DNA of 64,000 nt. It comes from Aegilops tauschii subsp. strangulata. Taxonomy: Eukaryota > Streptophyta > Magnoliopsida > Poales > Poaceae. Below the pieces are notes generated by a model, which was not told the DNA's origin, ran no database searches, and saw only the letters and a list, made by a program, of their open reading frames with translations. A program made the translations under genes and the position numbers. Position 1 is the first letter of the stretch. Each line of letters starts with the position of its first letter. Positions 54,628 through 64,000 of this stretch are shown here, one piece after another. The stretch spans positions 321,311,294 through 321,375,293 of the forward strand of contig NC_053037.3 in assembly GCF_002575655.3 (NCBI RefSeq). The letters are read 5' to 3'.

Positions 54628-55200
54628 TTCTCTGGGTTGAGCTTGATTTGAAATCGGCGCAAGTTCTCAAAGGTCTCCTTGAGGTCTTCTAGCAGCGTTC
54701 CACGCTTCTCCGTCTTCACCACAACATCGTCCACATAAACGTGGGCGTTTCTGCCAAGTTGTTTGAGGAGGTACTTCTGCATGCAACGTGGAAACGTGGC
54801 GCCGGCATTCCTCAAGCCGAACGTCATGGTGAAGTAGCAGAAGGCTCCAAATGGTGTGATGAAGGCGGTCTTCAGTCTGTCGGCCGGGTTCAGCTTGATC
54901 TGGTGATACCCTGAGTATGCATCCAAGAAACTCAACAGCTCGCATCCGGCTATGGAGTCCATCACTTGGTCAATTCTCGGCAAAGCAAACGGGTCTTTGG
55001 GGCAGGCTTTCTTGAGGCTGGTGTAATCAATACACATGCGCCACTGCTTGTTTTTCTTCAGCACAAGGACTGGGTTGGCTAGCCACTCTGGAAAGAACAC
55101 TTCCATGATGAAGCTGGCTGCCAGCAGCCGGGCTATCTCTTCTCCAACAACTCTTCTCTTTTCTTCTGATAGGCGGGCAAGGGCTGCCTGACTGGCTTGG
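54564..55200 (-). pseudogene. pol: Reverse transcriptase of element E
   Basis: Gypsy RT: WRMCIDYTSLKKACPKDPF, FLDAYSGYHQIKLNPADR, TFGLRNAGATFPRCMQ and HVYVDDVVVKT (YVDD about 54724-54738). All catalytic aspartates are present. It starts from the protease frame through a frameshift at about 55190 and ends early at 54564, where the frame shifts into RNase H. Confidence 0.92.
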
Positions 55201-56414
55201 CATCAGACCGGACATGTAACTTGTGCTCGGCGAAATCCGTCAGAACACCCGGCATGTCCTTAGGTGACCATGCAAAGATGTCTCGATTCTCACGGAGGAA
55301 ATCGACGAGCTCGCCTTCCTATTTGCTGTCGAGGTTTGCACCTATGACGGCGTACCTCTCCGGGTGCTCCGGGTCCAGGGGTATCTTCCTTGTCTCTTTG
55401 GCCGGCTTGAACGAGCCCTCGGCTTCCGACTCCTTGGGGTTGGGTGACATCTCCCGGTGCTTGCCTGCCATCGCCACAACTCGGTCAAGGAGCCGCTTTT
55501 CAGCCGCGATCACAAGGGACTCGGCCAGCCGACTGCTATCTGCTGCGCAAGCGGACGACTTCTTGTAATCCCCTGCTATGGTCAGAATTCCTTTGGAACT
55601 CGGCATCTTCATCTTGAGGTAAGCATAGTGGGGGACCGCCATGAACTTAGCCAGAGCAGGCCGGCCAAGTAGTGCATGGTATGGGCTTTCAAGGTCCACC
55701 ACCTCAAACCAGACTGGCTCTCGGCGGAAATGATCCTTGTCTCCGAAGAGGACGTCTATCTGTATCTTGCCGATTGGTGAGCAGGAAAGGCCAGGAACTA
55801 TGCCATGAAATACGGTCCGGCTGGACTGAAGCTTCCTTTGTTTGATTCCTAACTTCTCCATGGTATCCTTGTACAGGATGTTGATGCTGCTGCCGCCATC
55901 TATCAGAACTTGGGAAAAACGAGCAGCTCCCCTATCTATGGCAAAAGTGGCATCCAGAACCAGGGTGTAGGAGCTGGGATTGGGCATTACTTCCGGGTGG
56001 TCGTCTCTGCTCCAGCTGATGGGCTTCTCAGACCAATGCATGAACTCGGGGGTCTCTGATGCCACCGCATTCACTTCTTGCTGTCGTTGCCATCTGCTGT
56101 GCTTGTCGTCGGCCACACTGGTGAACACGACATAAGCTCCGTGCTGTTTAGGACACTCGTCTTGTATGGCTCCGACTGGTCGAACCGCTGGCTGCTGGGG
56201 GAGGAGGAGGCGGCTGCCCAGCAGGTGGAGGAGGCAGAAGGTCGTCTCCTTTGGAGATCCTGGTGAGCCAATGGCATTTCTGAGTGGTGTGGTTGGACGG
56301 CTTCGCACCACTGTGGAACTTGCAGGGTGCGTCAAGAGTCTGCTCATACGAGAAAGCAGGCAGCCAATTGGGCTTGCCGCCTTTCTGGCGCTTGGATGGA
56401 GGCTGCCCTTCTGG
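55201..56414 (-). pseudogene. pol: Protease and gag-pol linker of element E
   Basis: Aspartic protease at about 55960-55600: FSQVLIDGGSSINILYKDTMEKL, then YHALLGRPALAKFMAV. Upstream, still in the gag frame, a Cys/His group (CKFHSG ... TTQKCHW, about 56330-56265) may be the nucleocapsid zinc element. A proline-rich run near 56205 marks a frameshift. A TAG at 55319-55321 separates protease from the RT connection (EGELVDFLRENRDIF). Confidence 0.85.
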
Positions 56415-58298
56415 CTACTGGTCTTCGACTGTCGCCACCTGCCGGCTTGTGGAAGCCGGCTGCATGGCCTTGCGCTTGTTGTCGCTTGGTTGTTGGCGCC
56501 GACTGGTGTTCCCAGCCGGGGTCCGAGGAGCCTGAGGCGCCACTTTGCCAGATGCATCAACTTGGATTTCTGCCTTCATGGAGGAGTCGACCGTGGCATA
56601 TTTATCTCCTATGATCAGCAGCTCGTCAAGGGTCGCCGGCTCGTCGCAAAGAAGTCGGTGCTTGAGGAGGGTGCCCTCTCGGCACCCAGCAGTGAAGTAC
56701 TCGATGGCCTGCACCTCGTGCACGCCTTCGCAAGGGTTGCGGAGCTCGGCCCAGCGCGTGAGGTAGTCGCGAGTCGACTCGTTGGGGCCTTGCACGCATA
56801 AGGAGAGCCGGCGAGGTTTGGGCGGCCGCTTGTACGTGCTGGTGAAGTTGCGGATGAAGGCTTCGGTGAAGTCGACCCAGCTGTTGATGCTGCGGGGCTT
56901 CAGGCTGTTCAGCCACGTCCGGGCCGTGCCTTGGAGCATGAGCGGAAGGTACTTCACAGCAACGCGCTTGTTGCCGTTCGCGATGCTGACGGCTGTGGAG
57001 TAGTCGACCAGCCAGTCCTCCAGCTTCACGGAGCCGGTGTACTTGGGCGTATCTCTTGGGAGCATGAACCCTTTGGGGAAGGGCTCGTCTCGAATGCGGG
57101 GGACAAAACAAGGCGGACCCAGCTCATCTTCTTCTTCTAGCGCCAGGGATCGGTGGAGACGGTCGATCCGGTGGCGGGCATCGTTCTCTCTGACTCCCTC
57201 TCGGCGGCCAAGGCGGTCGCCGAGTGTCGGGTGTTCAACAGGTGGTGGGTAGACGCGCCTTTCCCTGCGAGGGGGAGGAGGCAGACAGTCGTCCCGTCGT
57301 TCCACTGCTCTCGGGCGGCCGTCTTGGTCGCGCTCAATGGTGATGCGAGTCCGTCTGTGCCTGGCAGCCGGCTCCTTGTCTCTTCTTCAGCGGACGCCAC
57401 CAGTCGGCGTCCGAGATGTCGTGCCTTGATCTCGGCGGGGAGGCAGATCGTCATTCTGTCGGTGAGGCGCCTCAGTGCGGCAACCGGCCTCATGCTGCTC
57501 AGCAGCCGCGTCGAGGAGTCGCTGGACGCGCTCCGCCATCTGGCGACGCTCTTCGCCCTCGAACTTGTCCAGTTCTTCTGCTGCCGCCTGGGCAGCTCGG
57601 ATATTTTCCACGGGCGTGGCATAGACGGGGCGATCTGCCCCGAACAGGTTGGCGATGGCCACGCCGCGCTGCAGGACCGTGCCAAGGCGGCTGGGCCCAC
57701 CGGGAGCCGGCGTGCTGCCCACAGCGCGGTCCATCTCGCGCTGGTAGGCCTCTGATAGGCGTCTCATGCTGGCTAGCTTCTTGGCGCCCTCGACGAGCTG
57801 GATGCGGCATGCTTCCAGCATCTCGGCGTCGGCGTCTTCTGGGATGGGCGCCGTCAGGTCTTGAAGTGCCGCATCGAGCGGGTCATGAGCACCTTCGCCG
57901 CAGTGCTCGCTGTGGCCGATGACTAGCACCTCCGTGACGGCGCTTTCGCCGCTCCCCGCGCGAGGAAGCGGCTCTTCGTAGACCACCACGTTGTTGGGGA
58001 ACGCGTCAAGCGACGCAGTGTCGGAATCGACAAGCATTGGGTCGGTGGAGCCAACAGACTCCAAGTCTACAGCAGGCTCGTTGGCGACATGGAGCTGATC
58101 GAGGAGGTTGACGAGGCGGCTCTCAGGGCCATCATTGCCCGCATCGGACGCCGGCTCATCGGAGAGGCAAACCTCGCCAATAAGGTCGGCGAGGCAGCTC
58201 GCCACGCAGGCGACCTCCGCGCCGTGCAGCGCATCGGTGCAGACTCCATCTGGCGTGCCGGGCTGGCTGCGCTCGCCAGGGAGGAAAAGGGTTCCCAT
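56415..58298 (-). pseudogene. gag: Gag of element E, two stops
   Basis: I place the start at ATG 58298 (MGTLFLPGERSQPGTP), 37 bp inside the PBS; frame upstream of it reads through the LTR and is not likely coding. The N-terminal half is acidic and helical (EADAEMLEACRIQLVEGAKKL-like, DKFEGEERRQMAERVQRLL). The retrotrans_gag core lies at about 57030-56700 (LEDWLVDYSTAVSIANGNKR, AVKYLPLMLQGTARTWLNSL, DYLTRWAELRNPCEGV). A TGA at 57387-57389 and a TAG at 56415-56417 interrupt it; the frame is otherwise constant. The long N-terminal extension before the capsid core is usual in Tat elements. Confidence 0.86.
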
Positions 58299-58335
58299 CC
58301 AGAACAGGTCTCCGGACGACGGTGCACCTCGCCCC

Positions 58336-58350
58336 ACGGTGGGCGCCAAA
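58336..58350 (-). other. Primer binding site of E
   Basis: On the minus strand TTTGGCGCCCACCGT directly follows the 5' LTR. TGGCGCC-type sites are usual in Tat and Athila elements and differ from the tRNA-Met type of A, C and F. Confidence 0.75.
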
Positions 58351-59508
58351 TGTCGGTGGTTGGGTGCGACATATGCCAATGGATGGCTTATCATGGTGGG
58401 AGCGAGTAGAACGTCGCCGGTGCCTGGAAGCGGGATAAGGCGTAGGCACGAACGCCGGCACACTTTACCCAGGTTCGGGGCTCTCCTAGGAGATAACACC
58501 CCTAGTCCAGCTCTGCGGGGTCTCCGCATGATCACTAAGGCACAAGTGAATACAATGGTGCTCCTCGAGCTGTATGCTAGAGGTAGGAGAAGGTAAGGCT
58601 AGCTCTCTCCTTTCTCTATGGGTTGGTCTAGTTCTAATAGGTTTGGAACCCTTTGCATGGGTGCCCTGGGGGGTTTATATAGGCCTACCCCCAGGGGTAC
58701 AATGGTAATCCGGCCGGGTGTCGGACCCGGCTGTCGGTCTCTCTAGTTGCCGGCTTCTCCGCCGTCTGGTGGGGCCCGCCGACTGGTCTGGTATGGGGCC
58801 GCCAGGCCACCCCCGCCGCTCACGGGTCTTGTCGGCGGCTGATCACTGTTGCCGTGATGCTTATGACGCAGGCACGGTCAGGGGAGCGTGGCTACAGCTC
58901 CGACGCCTGGCGGGCGATTACTGTAGCCACTCTGCGTCTTGTCTGGTTAATGGCGTGTGGGGCCCGAGGAAGGGGCGGGCCGACTGCTGGAGGCCGACCT
59001 CCCTCGGGTCCGACGGGTGGGGGTCTGGCCGTCTTCCGGGCTCTAGCTGACTGGTGGGGCCCGTCGTCCTTGGGCCGTATCAACAAGCCGTCGTGGGAGC
59101 AGGGATCCACCTGCTGGTGGTGACGTCAGGGGTGGAGTGGCAACAGTGCCGCGCTGAGCGGAGATCTCCACTGGTACGGTGCACTGTAGCCACGCCCATC
59201 CCGGGATTTGGGAGGGATGGGCTGTACTGTAGCCACTCCCTATCTTGTCTTCCTTGATGGGGGCGCAGGCGTTGTTGACGCCTCGGGCCGACTGCTAGGG
59301 GTCGGCTTCTCTGGAAGCCGCCCACTAGGAGTCGGCTTGTCTTGATGCCGGCTTCTGGAACTCGCCGTTTATGGGCAGCCGGCTATTCCTTCAGCCGGCT
59401 ACCAGAAGGCGGCACTTTGTCTTGGTGCCTTGAGGGGCGCAGCCTGCCCCGATGTCCTGAAAGGTTCTGGGTCTCAGGTTAGCCTTCCCGTGGCCCATTA
59501 CTCCGACA
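58351..59508 (-). repeat. 5' LTR of element E
   Basis: 1158 bp, TGTCGGAGTAATGGGCC to CAACCACCGACA on the minus strand. TATA-type TATATAAA lies at 58674-58681 (minus). GC-rich open frames in both LTR copies are not genes. Confidence 0.9.
58674..58681 (-). promoter_or_regulatory. TATA box of the E 5' LTR
   Basis: TATATAAA on the minus strand in cctatataaaccccc. The 3' LTR has TATGTAAA at the equivalent place (about 47779-47786), a single transition. Confidence 0.6.
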
Positions 59509-59513
59509 GACAT

Positions 59514-61177
59514 GGTGATTCAAATCCTTCATGGGCGGGACTGATCTTTTGAGCGCGAAGTGACTCGTTCTCTTTTTGAAGATCTTCACGAGCCGCTCTC
59601 AATTTCTCAAGTTCCTGCTTCCTTTGAAGATAATCGTAGGAAAGCTTTTCATGAGTTGTTGAGAGCGTTTCATGACGACTTTCAAGTTCCTCATACTTAA
59701 CATGAAGATTTTTGATGTCTTCAATTTAGGAGTGAGATCGAGTCATTTCCGCGTCCAACAGGTCATCGCTTTTGTCTAGCAATTTTTGAATATGTTCCAT
59801 AGCTTTCTGTTGTTCAGTTGCAATTTTAGCAAGTGTTTTGTAGCTAGGTTTGGATTCACAATCAGAGTCATCTTCACTTGATGTTTGAAAGTAAGCATCG
59901 TGTGAGTTTACCTTGGCACCACGTGCCATGAAGCAGTAGGTGGGAGCAAAGTCATCCTCATCATTAGCATCAGTGTTGGTGACGAGGCCATTGTCTTCAG
60001 TGTTGAAGATGGACTTTGCGACATACGCTGAAGCTAGAGCCAGGCTTGCCACGCCTGAATCAAAGTCCTCCTCAGACTCCACCTCCGCCTCCTCAGAAGC
60101 AGACTCCTCCTCTGAATCCATCTCCTTGCCAACAAATGCACGAGCCTTGCTTGATGAGCTCTTCTTGTGTGATGAAGACTTCGACGAAGATTTGGAAGAA
60201 GACTTTGACGATTTCTTCTTCTTCTTGCCATCAGAATTATATTCCTTGCTCTTCTTCTTCTTGTTGTTCTCATTGTCCCACTGCGGACATTCAGAGATGT
60301 AGTGACCAGGTTTCTTGCACTTGTGGCATGTTCTCTTCTTGTGGTCATGAGTAGAAGCTTCATCATTTCTTGAGCTGGATCTTGAAGACTTTCTGAAGCC
60401 TTTCTTCTTAGTGAATTTCTGGAACTTCTTCACAAGCATAGCAAGCTCCTTTCCAATGTCTTCAGGATCCCCAGAACTGTAGTCAGATTCTTCTTTAGAT
60501 GAGGAAACAGCCTTTGCCTTCAAAGCGCGAGTACGGCCATAGTTGGGACCATAGATATCTCTTTTCTCAGATAACTGGAACTCATGTGTGTTGAGCCTCT
60601 CAAGTATGTCAGATGAATCGAGAGTCTTGAAGTCAGGGCGCTCTTGAATCATCAGGGCTAGGGTCTCAAATGAGCTGTCAAGTGATCTCAAGAGTGTCTT
60701 GACGATTTCATGCTTGGTGATCTCAGTGGCGCCAAGTGCATGAAGCTTATTTGTGATATCATTGAGGCGATCGAACGTGAGATGGACATTCTCATTGTCA
60801 TTTCTCTTGAAGCGGTTGAAGAGGTTGCGAAGAACACTGATCCTTGAGTCTCTCTGGGTTGAGACGCCTTCGTTGACCTTGGAGAGCCAGTCCCAGACTA
60901 GCTTTGCAGTTTCCAGAGCACTCACACGACCATACTATCCTTTGTTCAGATGACCACAGATGATGTTGTTGGCAGTAGAATCCAGTTGAATGAACCTCTT
61001 GACATCAGCAGGGGTGACACCTTCACCGGCCCTGGGAATTCCGTTCTTGACGACATACCAGAGGTCAACATCAATGGCTTCAAGACGCATGCACATCTTA
61101 TTCTTCCAGTAGGGGTAATCAGTGCCATCGAAGACAGGGCACGCAGCGGTGACTTTGATTATCCCTGTAGTCGACAT
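59514..61177 (-). pseudogene. gag: Gag of element C, two stops, split from its end by E
   Basis: Starts at ATG 61177 (MSTTGIIKVTAACPVFDG), 66 bp after the PBS. The DUF4219/UBN2-like copia gag region spans about 61130-60550 (YPYWKNKMCMRLEA, RISVLRNLFNRFKRNDNENV, LRSLDSSFETLALMIQERPD). The CCHC knuckle CHKCKKPGHYISECP is at about 60330-60285. A Ser/Lys low-complexity run (KSSSKSSSK) follows at about 60245-60150, then an acidic segment (DSEEESASEEAEVESEED) and a helical tail. TAG at 60935-60937 and TAA at 59726-59728 interrupt a single frame. Coding continues past 59726 (IEDIKNLHVKYEELESRHE, coiled coil) to the E insertion at 59513. Confidence 0.9.
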
Positions 61178-61224
61178 AGCAAAAACTCCAGGTGGTTAAA
61201 CCGAATCACACAGAACAAGGGAGC

Positions 61225-61241
61225 ACCTTGCTCTGATACCA
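61225..61241 (-). other. Primer binding site of C
   Basis: On the minus strand TGGTATCAGAGCAAGGT, two bases after the LTR. It is an excellent match to the initiator tRNA-Met site. Confidence 0.9.
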
Positions 61242-61243
61242 AT

Positions 61244-62577
61244 TGAAAGTGCTAGTTATCGACTAGAGGGGCGTGAATAGGCAATTTTTATGGAAGTCTT
61301 CAAAACACGGGGGCTTTGAAGACAAACAATAGAAATGGACCTATAGATATGCAACGGAAGGTAGACTACACTAGACAAGCCATAGTCAATTAAGTAATGA
61401 AGTGAAAGCACGAAGACTATTAGCAGCTAGGTAGTATGGATCAGGATGGAAGATAGTATGAAGCCAAACAACAATAGTCTTCACACAGTGAAGCCAATCA
61501 GATCATGCAAGTAGGCAATGACTTCACGAAGACGAACTGTTAGTAAAGAGAGGTAAGAGATAGAACCAGATGCTTGGTGAGGACAAGGATTTGTTGGACC
61601 AGTTCCAGTTGCTGTGACAACTGTACGTCTGGTTAGGGAGGCTGAGATTTAACTCAGAAGACCTCGTCTTCACCTTATTCCCCTTGAGCTAAGGACACTT
61701 AGTCCTCGCCAAATCACACTGGTAAGTCTTCAAGGTAGACTTCCAAACCTTCACAGACATTGTTCACCGGCGATCCAAAATGACTCTTGGATGCACAGAA
61801 TGCGACGCCTAACCGGCTGGAGGATTCATAGTCCTCAAGTGTACTAAGTCTTCAGATCACGCAGACAGAAATACTTCAGTGATGCCTAAAACTCTTTGGC
61901 TCTGGGTGTTTTGGGCTTTGTCCTCGCAAGGATCTCTCTCTCAAATGCTTCGGAGGTGGGTTGATCTCAAATGACAAAAGCCGTGTACTAACTCTGAGTA
62001 GCCACCCATTTATGGTGTAGGGGGTGGGCTATTTATAGCCAGGAGGCAACCCAACCTAATTTGTCCGAAATGACCCTGGGTCACTAAGGAACTGACACGT
62101 GTCCAACAGTCAGATTTCAAACACACGCGACAACTTGACTTGGGCTATAAGTAAAGCTGACTCATCTAGCTCTGGATAAGATTTGCTCTCATTGTCTTTG
62201 CTCGAAGACATAGGATTTGGTTGAGCATCACTTTAGTCACTCTGACTTTGTTCACTTGGACCCCACTTAACAGTACGATGGTTCCTATGACTCAACAAAG
62301 AAGAAAAGGAAACTACGAAACAACTATTTCTTCGCACTCCATAGTCTTCACTTGAATGTCTTATCAAGCCATAATCTTCGTTGTGCATATCTTCACAGAC
62401 CACCATTGTCTTCAATGTCTTCACACATTTTTAGGGGTAATCTCTGGTAGGTAAACCGAATCAATGTGGGACTACTACCTGTGTTATCCTGCAATTCTCA
62501 CAAACACATTAGTCCCTCAACCAAGTTTGTCGCCAATACTCCAAAACCAACTAGGGGTGGCACTAGATGCACTTACA
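61244..62577 (-). repeat. 5' LTR of element C (1334 bp)
   Basis: Minus strand TGTAAGTGCATCTAGTGCC to CTAGCACTTTCA. TATA-type TATAAATA lies at 62030-62037 (minus). The right edge abuts ggcgt (62578-62582), the expected TSD in G. The partner LTR is outside the window. Confidence 0.87.
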
Positions 62578-62601
62578 GGCGTTCTCCGGAGTGTTATTGT
62601 C

Positions 62602-63506
62602 TCAATTGCCGGTATTACTTTTCTTGTCGCGGCGTGATTTTGAACGGCGTCGCTGATGCCGCTTCTTTGGTGGTTTATCAGTGTTATTGTCCTTGGTTGG
62701 ATCCTTACTGCCCTCACCGCCATCCTCTCTTGGCGTATCTACCATGCATACGTCGAATGTGGAGGTGGCCGCCCAGCATGTGGTATGCGGCGGGTTTTGG
62801 CTTTGTTCGTCTCCGGCATCAATGTCCATACCGTAGATGTCTTCGGAGTTACGATCAAGCATGTTGGTAAGGTCCTCGACAGTGGATATGAAGTGGGTGG
62901 TGGGTGGGACGTAAAATTCCCCTTCCTCAGCCCATAGTCCGAGCTGGGCATAATTCGGACGTTGCTCCTTTGTAATGACGAGTGATCGCATTAGGTCCAG
63001 ACCCTCGCTTAAAGCCGAGGTTCGGCCAGGGAAAAGAGAGTTCGTGGAGTACGGCGGGAAGAAAATCCCTTGGCCGGGCTGACATAATGTGGACTCCGAG
63101 GGTTCGGGGCCAGTGTTCGGAGAAGAGTCCGGCTTCATGATGATTGCCGTTGATACTCTTCCTCTGGCTCTCCCATGCTAGGCTCAATGGCCGCAGAGAG
63201 TCCGGCGGGCTCGAGAATCCCGTCTTCGGACCTGGTGAGGTGCTCCGGATCTAAGGCCAGAGAGGGGGTTGGGGTCGCGAATCCTTGGAAGATCAAGTCT
63301 CCTCGGACATCAGCGACATAATCTAGGTTTCCAAAACTAATCTGGTGATCTGGGGCGTAGCTGTCGATCTGCTCTAGACGGCCAAGTGAGTTGGCCCGCA
63401 GTGCGAAGCCGCCGAACACAAAGATCTGGCCAGGGAGAAACACCTCCCTCAGGGCAGTATTGTTGTAGATGATGTATGGAGCCATCGAACCTTCTAGCGA
63501 TGACAC
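62602..63506 (-). pseudogene. gag: Gag N-terminal region of element G, frameshifted
   Basis: Two overlapping minus-strand frames. The upstream one (63506-63135) has APYIIYNNTALREVFLPGQI and DLIFQGFATP. The downstream one (63138-62602) has VITKEQRPNYAQLGLWAEEG, MLDRNSEDIYGMDIDAGDEQ and a basic end DKPPKKRHQRRRSKSRRDKK. The last part resembles a nucleic-acid-binding or nuclear signal tail. This fits the long N-terminal part of gag in such gypsy elements. The frame change near 63137 is probably a small indel. The capsid core itself would lie beyond the C insertion, left of the window. Confidence 0.65.
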
Positions 63507-63519
63507 GGCGGATCTCTCT

Positions 63520-63534
63520 CAATGAAAGCACCAA
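63520..63534 (-). other. Primer binding site of G
   Basis: On the minus strand TTGGTGCTTTCATTG directly follows the LTR end. It is a TGGTGC-type site unlike the others in this window; the tRNA is not assigned. Confidence 0.55.
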
Positions 63535-64000
63535 TGTCAGTGTCAAAACCGGCGGATCTCGGGTAGGGGGTCCCGAACTGTGCGTCTAAGGTCGATGGTA
63601 ACATGAGACGGGGGACACGATGTTTACCCAGGTTCGGGCCCGCTTGATGGAGGTAATACCCTACTTCATGCTTGATTGATCTTGATGAATATGAGGATTA
63701 CAAGAGTTGATCTACCACGAGATCGTAATGGCTAAACCCTAGATGTCCAGCCTGTATGATTGTGATTACCTCTACGGACTAAACCCTCCAGTTTATATAG
63801 ACACCGGAGGGGCCTAGGGTTGTACATAGTCGGTTTACAGAGGAAGGAATCTTCATATCCGAACGCCAAGCTTGCCATCCACGCAAAGGAGAGTCCCATC
63901 CGGACACGGGAGGAAGTCTTCTGTCTTGTATCTTCATGGCCCATTAGTCCGGCCCACGTCAGATAGCCTGGACGCCCGAGGACCCCTTAATCCAGGACTC
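63535..64000 (-). repeat. 5' LTR of element G, partial
   Basis: Ends (minus strand) CCGGTTTTGACACTGACA at 63535. TATA-type TATATAAA lies at 63792-63799 (minus). The LTR start is beyond or close to the window end. Confidence 0.78.

Larger units (their letters stand above)
47461..59508 (-). mobile_element. Element E: Tat-lineage gypsy retrotransposon with two RNase H domains and antisense ORF
   Basis: LTRs at 47461-48614 and 58351-59508. The TSD is tacat at 47456-47460 against gacat at 59509-59513; one base has mutated, and the gag frame of C favours tacat. The interior holds a TGGCGCC-type PBS, gag, protease, RT, RNase H, archaeal-type second RNase H and integrase on the minus strand, plus an antisense ORF and a foreign LTR insertion (S). 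The second RNase H is the hallmark of the Tat lineage (Retand, RIRE2, Grande relatives). At least five in-frame stops and three frameshifts inactivate it. Confidence 0.9.
33648..62577 (-). mobile_element. Element C: SIRE/Maximus-like copia retrotransposon, heavily interrupted
   Basis: Minus-strand element in the order 5' LTR (61244-62577), PBS, gag, protease, integrase, RT, RNase H and a third ORF. Its 3' LTR is not in the window because XY interrupts it at 33648. D (39240-45613) and E (47461-59508) split integrase and gag. Removing them restores collinear coding segments, and TSDs support both. The LTR start and end (TGTAAGTGCATCTAG on the minus strand; ends CTAGCACTTTCA) and the extra ORF after pol fit the SIRE clade, Maximus-type in Triticeae. 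C was inserted into G next to ggcgt at 62578-62582. Confidence 0.88.
62578..64000 (-). mobile_element. Element G: Fatima-like gypsy fragment, host of element C
   Basis: Minus-strand LTR, PBS and start of the gag region, cut at 62577 by the LTR of C and at 64000 by the window end. LTR words (minus strand gagtcctggattaagggg, gttcgggaccccctacccga) are of the abundant Triticeae Fatima type as I remember it. Confidence 0.72.

Noticed and set aside
58299..58535. Extension of the E gag frame upstream to 58535
   Set aside because: The extra codons lie in the LTR and PBS. ATG 58298 just inside the PBS is the better start.
60150..60245. A microsatellite separate from coding sequence
   Set aside because: It is the Ser/Lys low-complexity part of the C gag, in frame.
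1..64000. CRISPR arrays, tRNA or rRNA genes, bacterial operons
   Set aside because: The sequence is plant repetitive DNA. No short regularly spaced repeats or cloverleaf genes were noticed; tRNA-like words are primer binding sites.

Overview
The window is a solid block of plant LTR retrotransposons inserted into one another. I see no host gene, tRNA or rRNA. The families point to a large grass genome, most likely a Triticeae species (wheat, Aegilops or barley group): a SIRE/Maximus-like copia element, a Fatima-like gypsy LTR, Tekay-lineage chromoviruses with LTRs of about 4 kb, and Tat-lineage gypsy elements with a second RNase H and antisense extra ORFs. Family names are from recognition of sequence style, not a database search.

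Insertion order was read from target site duplications (TSDs) and split ORFs. Outermost is element G (62578-64000, minus, Fatima-like gypsy, incomplete). Into it went C (minus, SIRE/Maximus-like copia; 5' LTR 61244-62577, gag, pol and a third ORF spread over 33648-61243). C then received three gypsy elements: XY (plus; antisense ORF 1-2355 and the remains of its 3' LTR at 16438-16786 plus 33474-33647), D (minus, 39240-45613, TSD gtaaa) and E (minus, 47461-59508, TSD tacat/gacat). Two elements entered the XY LTR: A (plus, 2608-16437, Tekay chromovirus with 4064-bp LTRs) and B (plus, 16787-33468, TSD gtatt, a large element with no coding capacity). B's 5' LTR received F (plus, 16866-21808, TSD gcatc, a copia with 139-bp LTRs). 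E received a Tekay-type solo or truncated LTR, S (about 49766-51538). The deepest chain is G > C > XY > B > F.

None of the gag-pol reading frames is intact. The breaks are a few frameshifts and many in-frame stops explainable by single C-to-T or G-to-A changes. A is the freshest: its two LTRs have equal length and differ at about 48 of 4064 positions by my hand count.

The most interesting material lies beyond gag-pol. Three Tat-like elements (XY, D, E) each carry an ORF antisense to gag-pol next to the 3' LTR, with TATA-like boxes in D and E. XY and D share LTRs and the start of this ORF but carry different cargo: a Transposase_28-type domain with a coiled coil in XY, a B3-like DNA-binding fold in D. 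Element B looks like a non-autonomous partner of Tekay elements and shares a 20-bp core-promoter block with A. The third ORF of C has its own promoter-like and intron-like upstream sequence. The left border of A shows templated filler DNA, a scar of double-strand-break repair.
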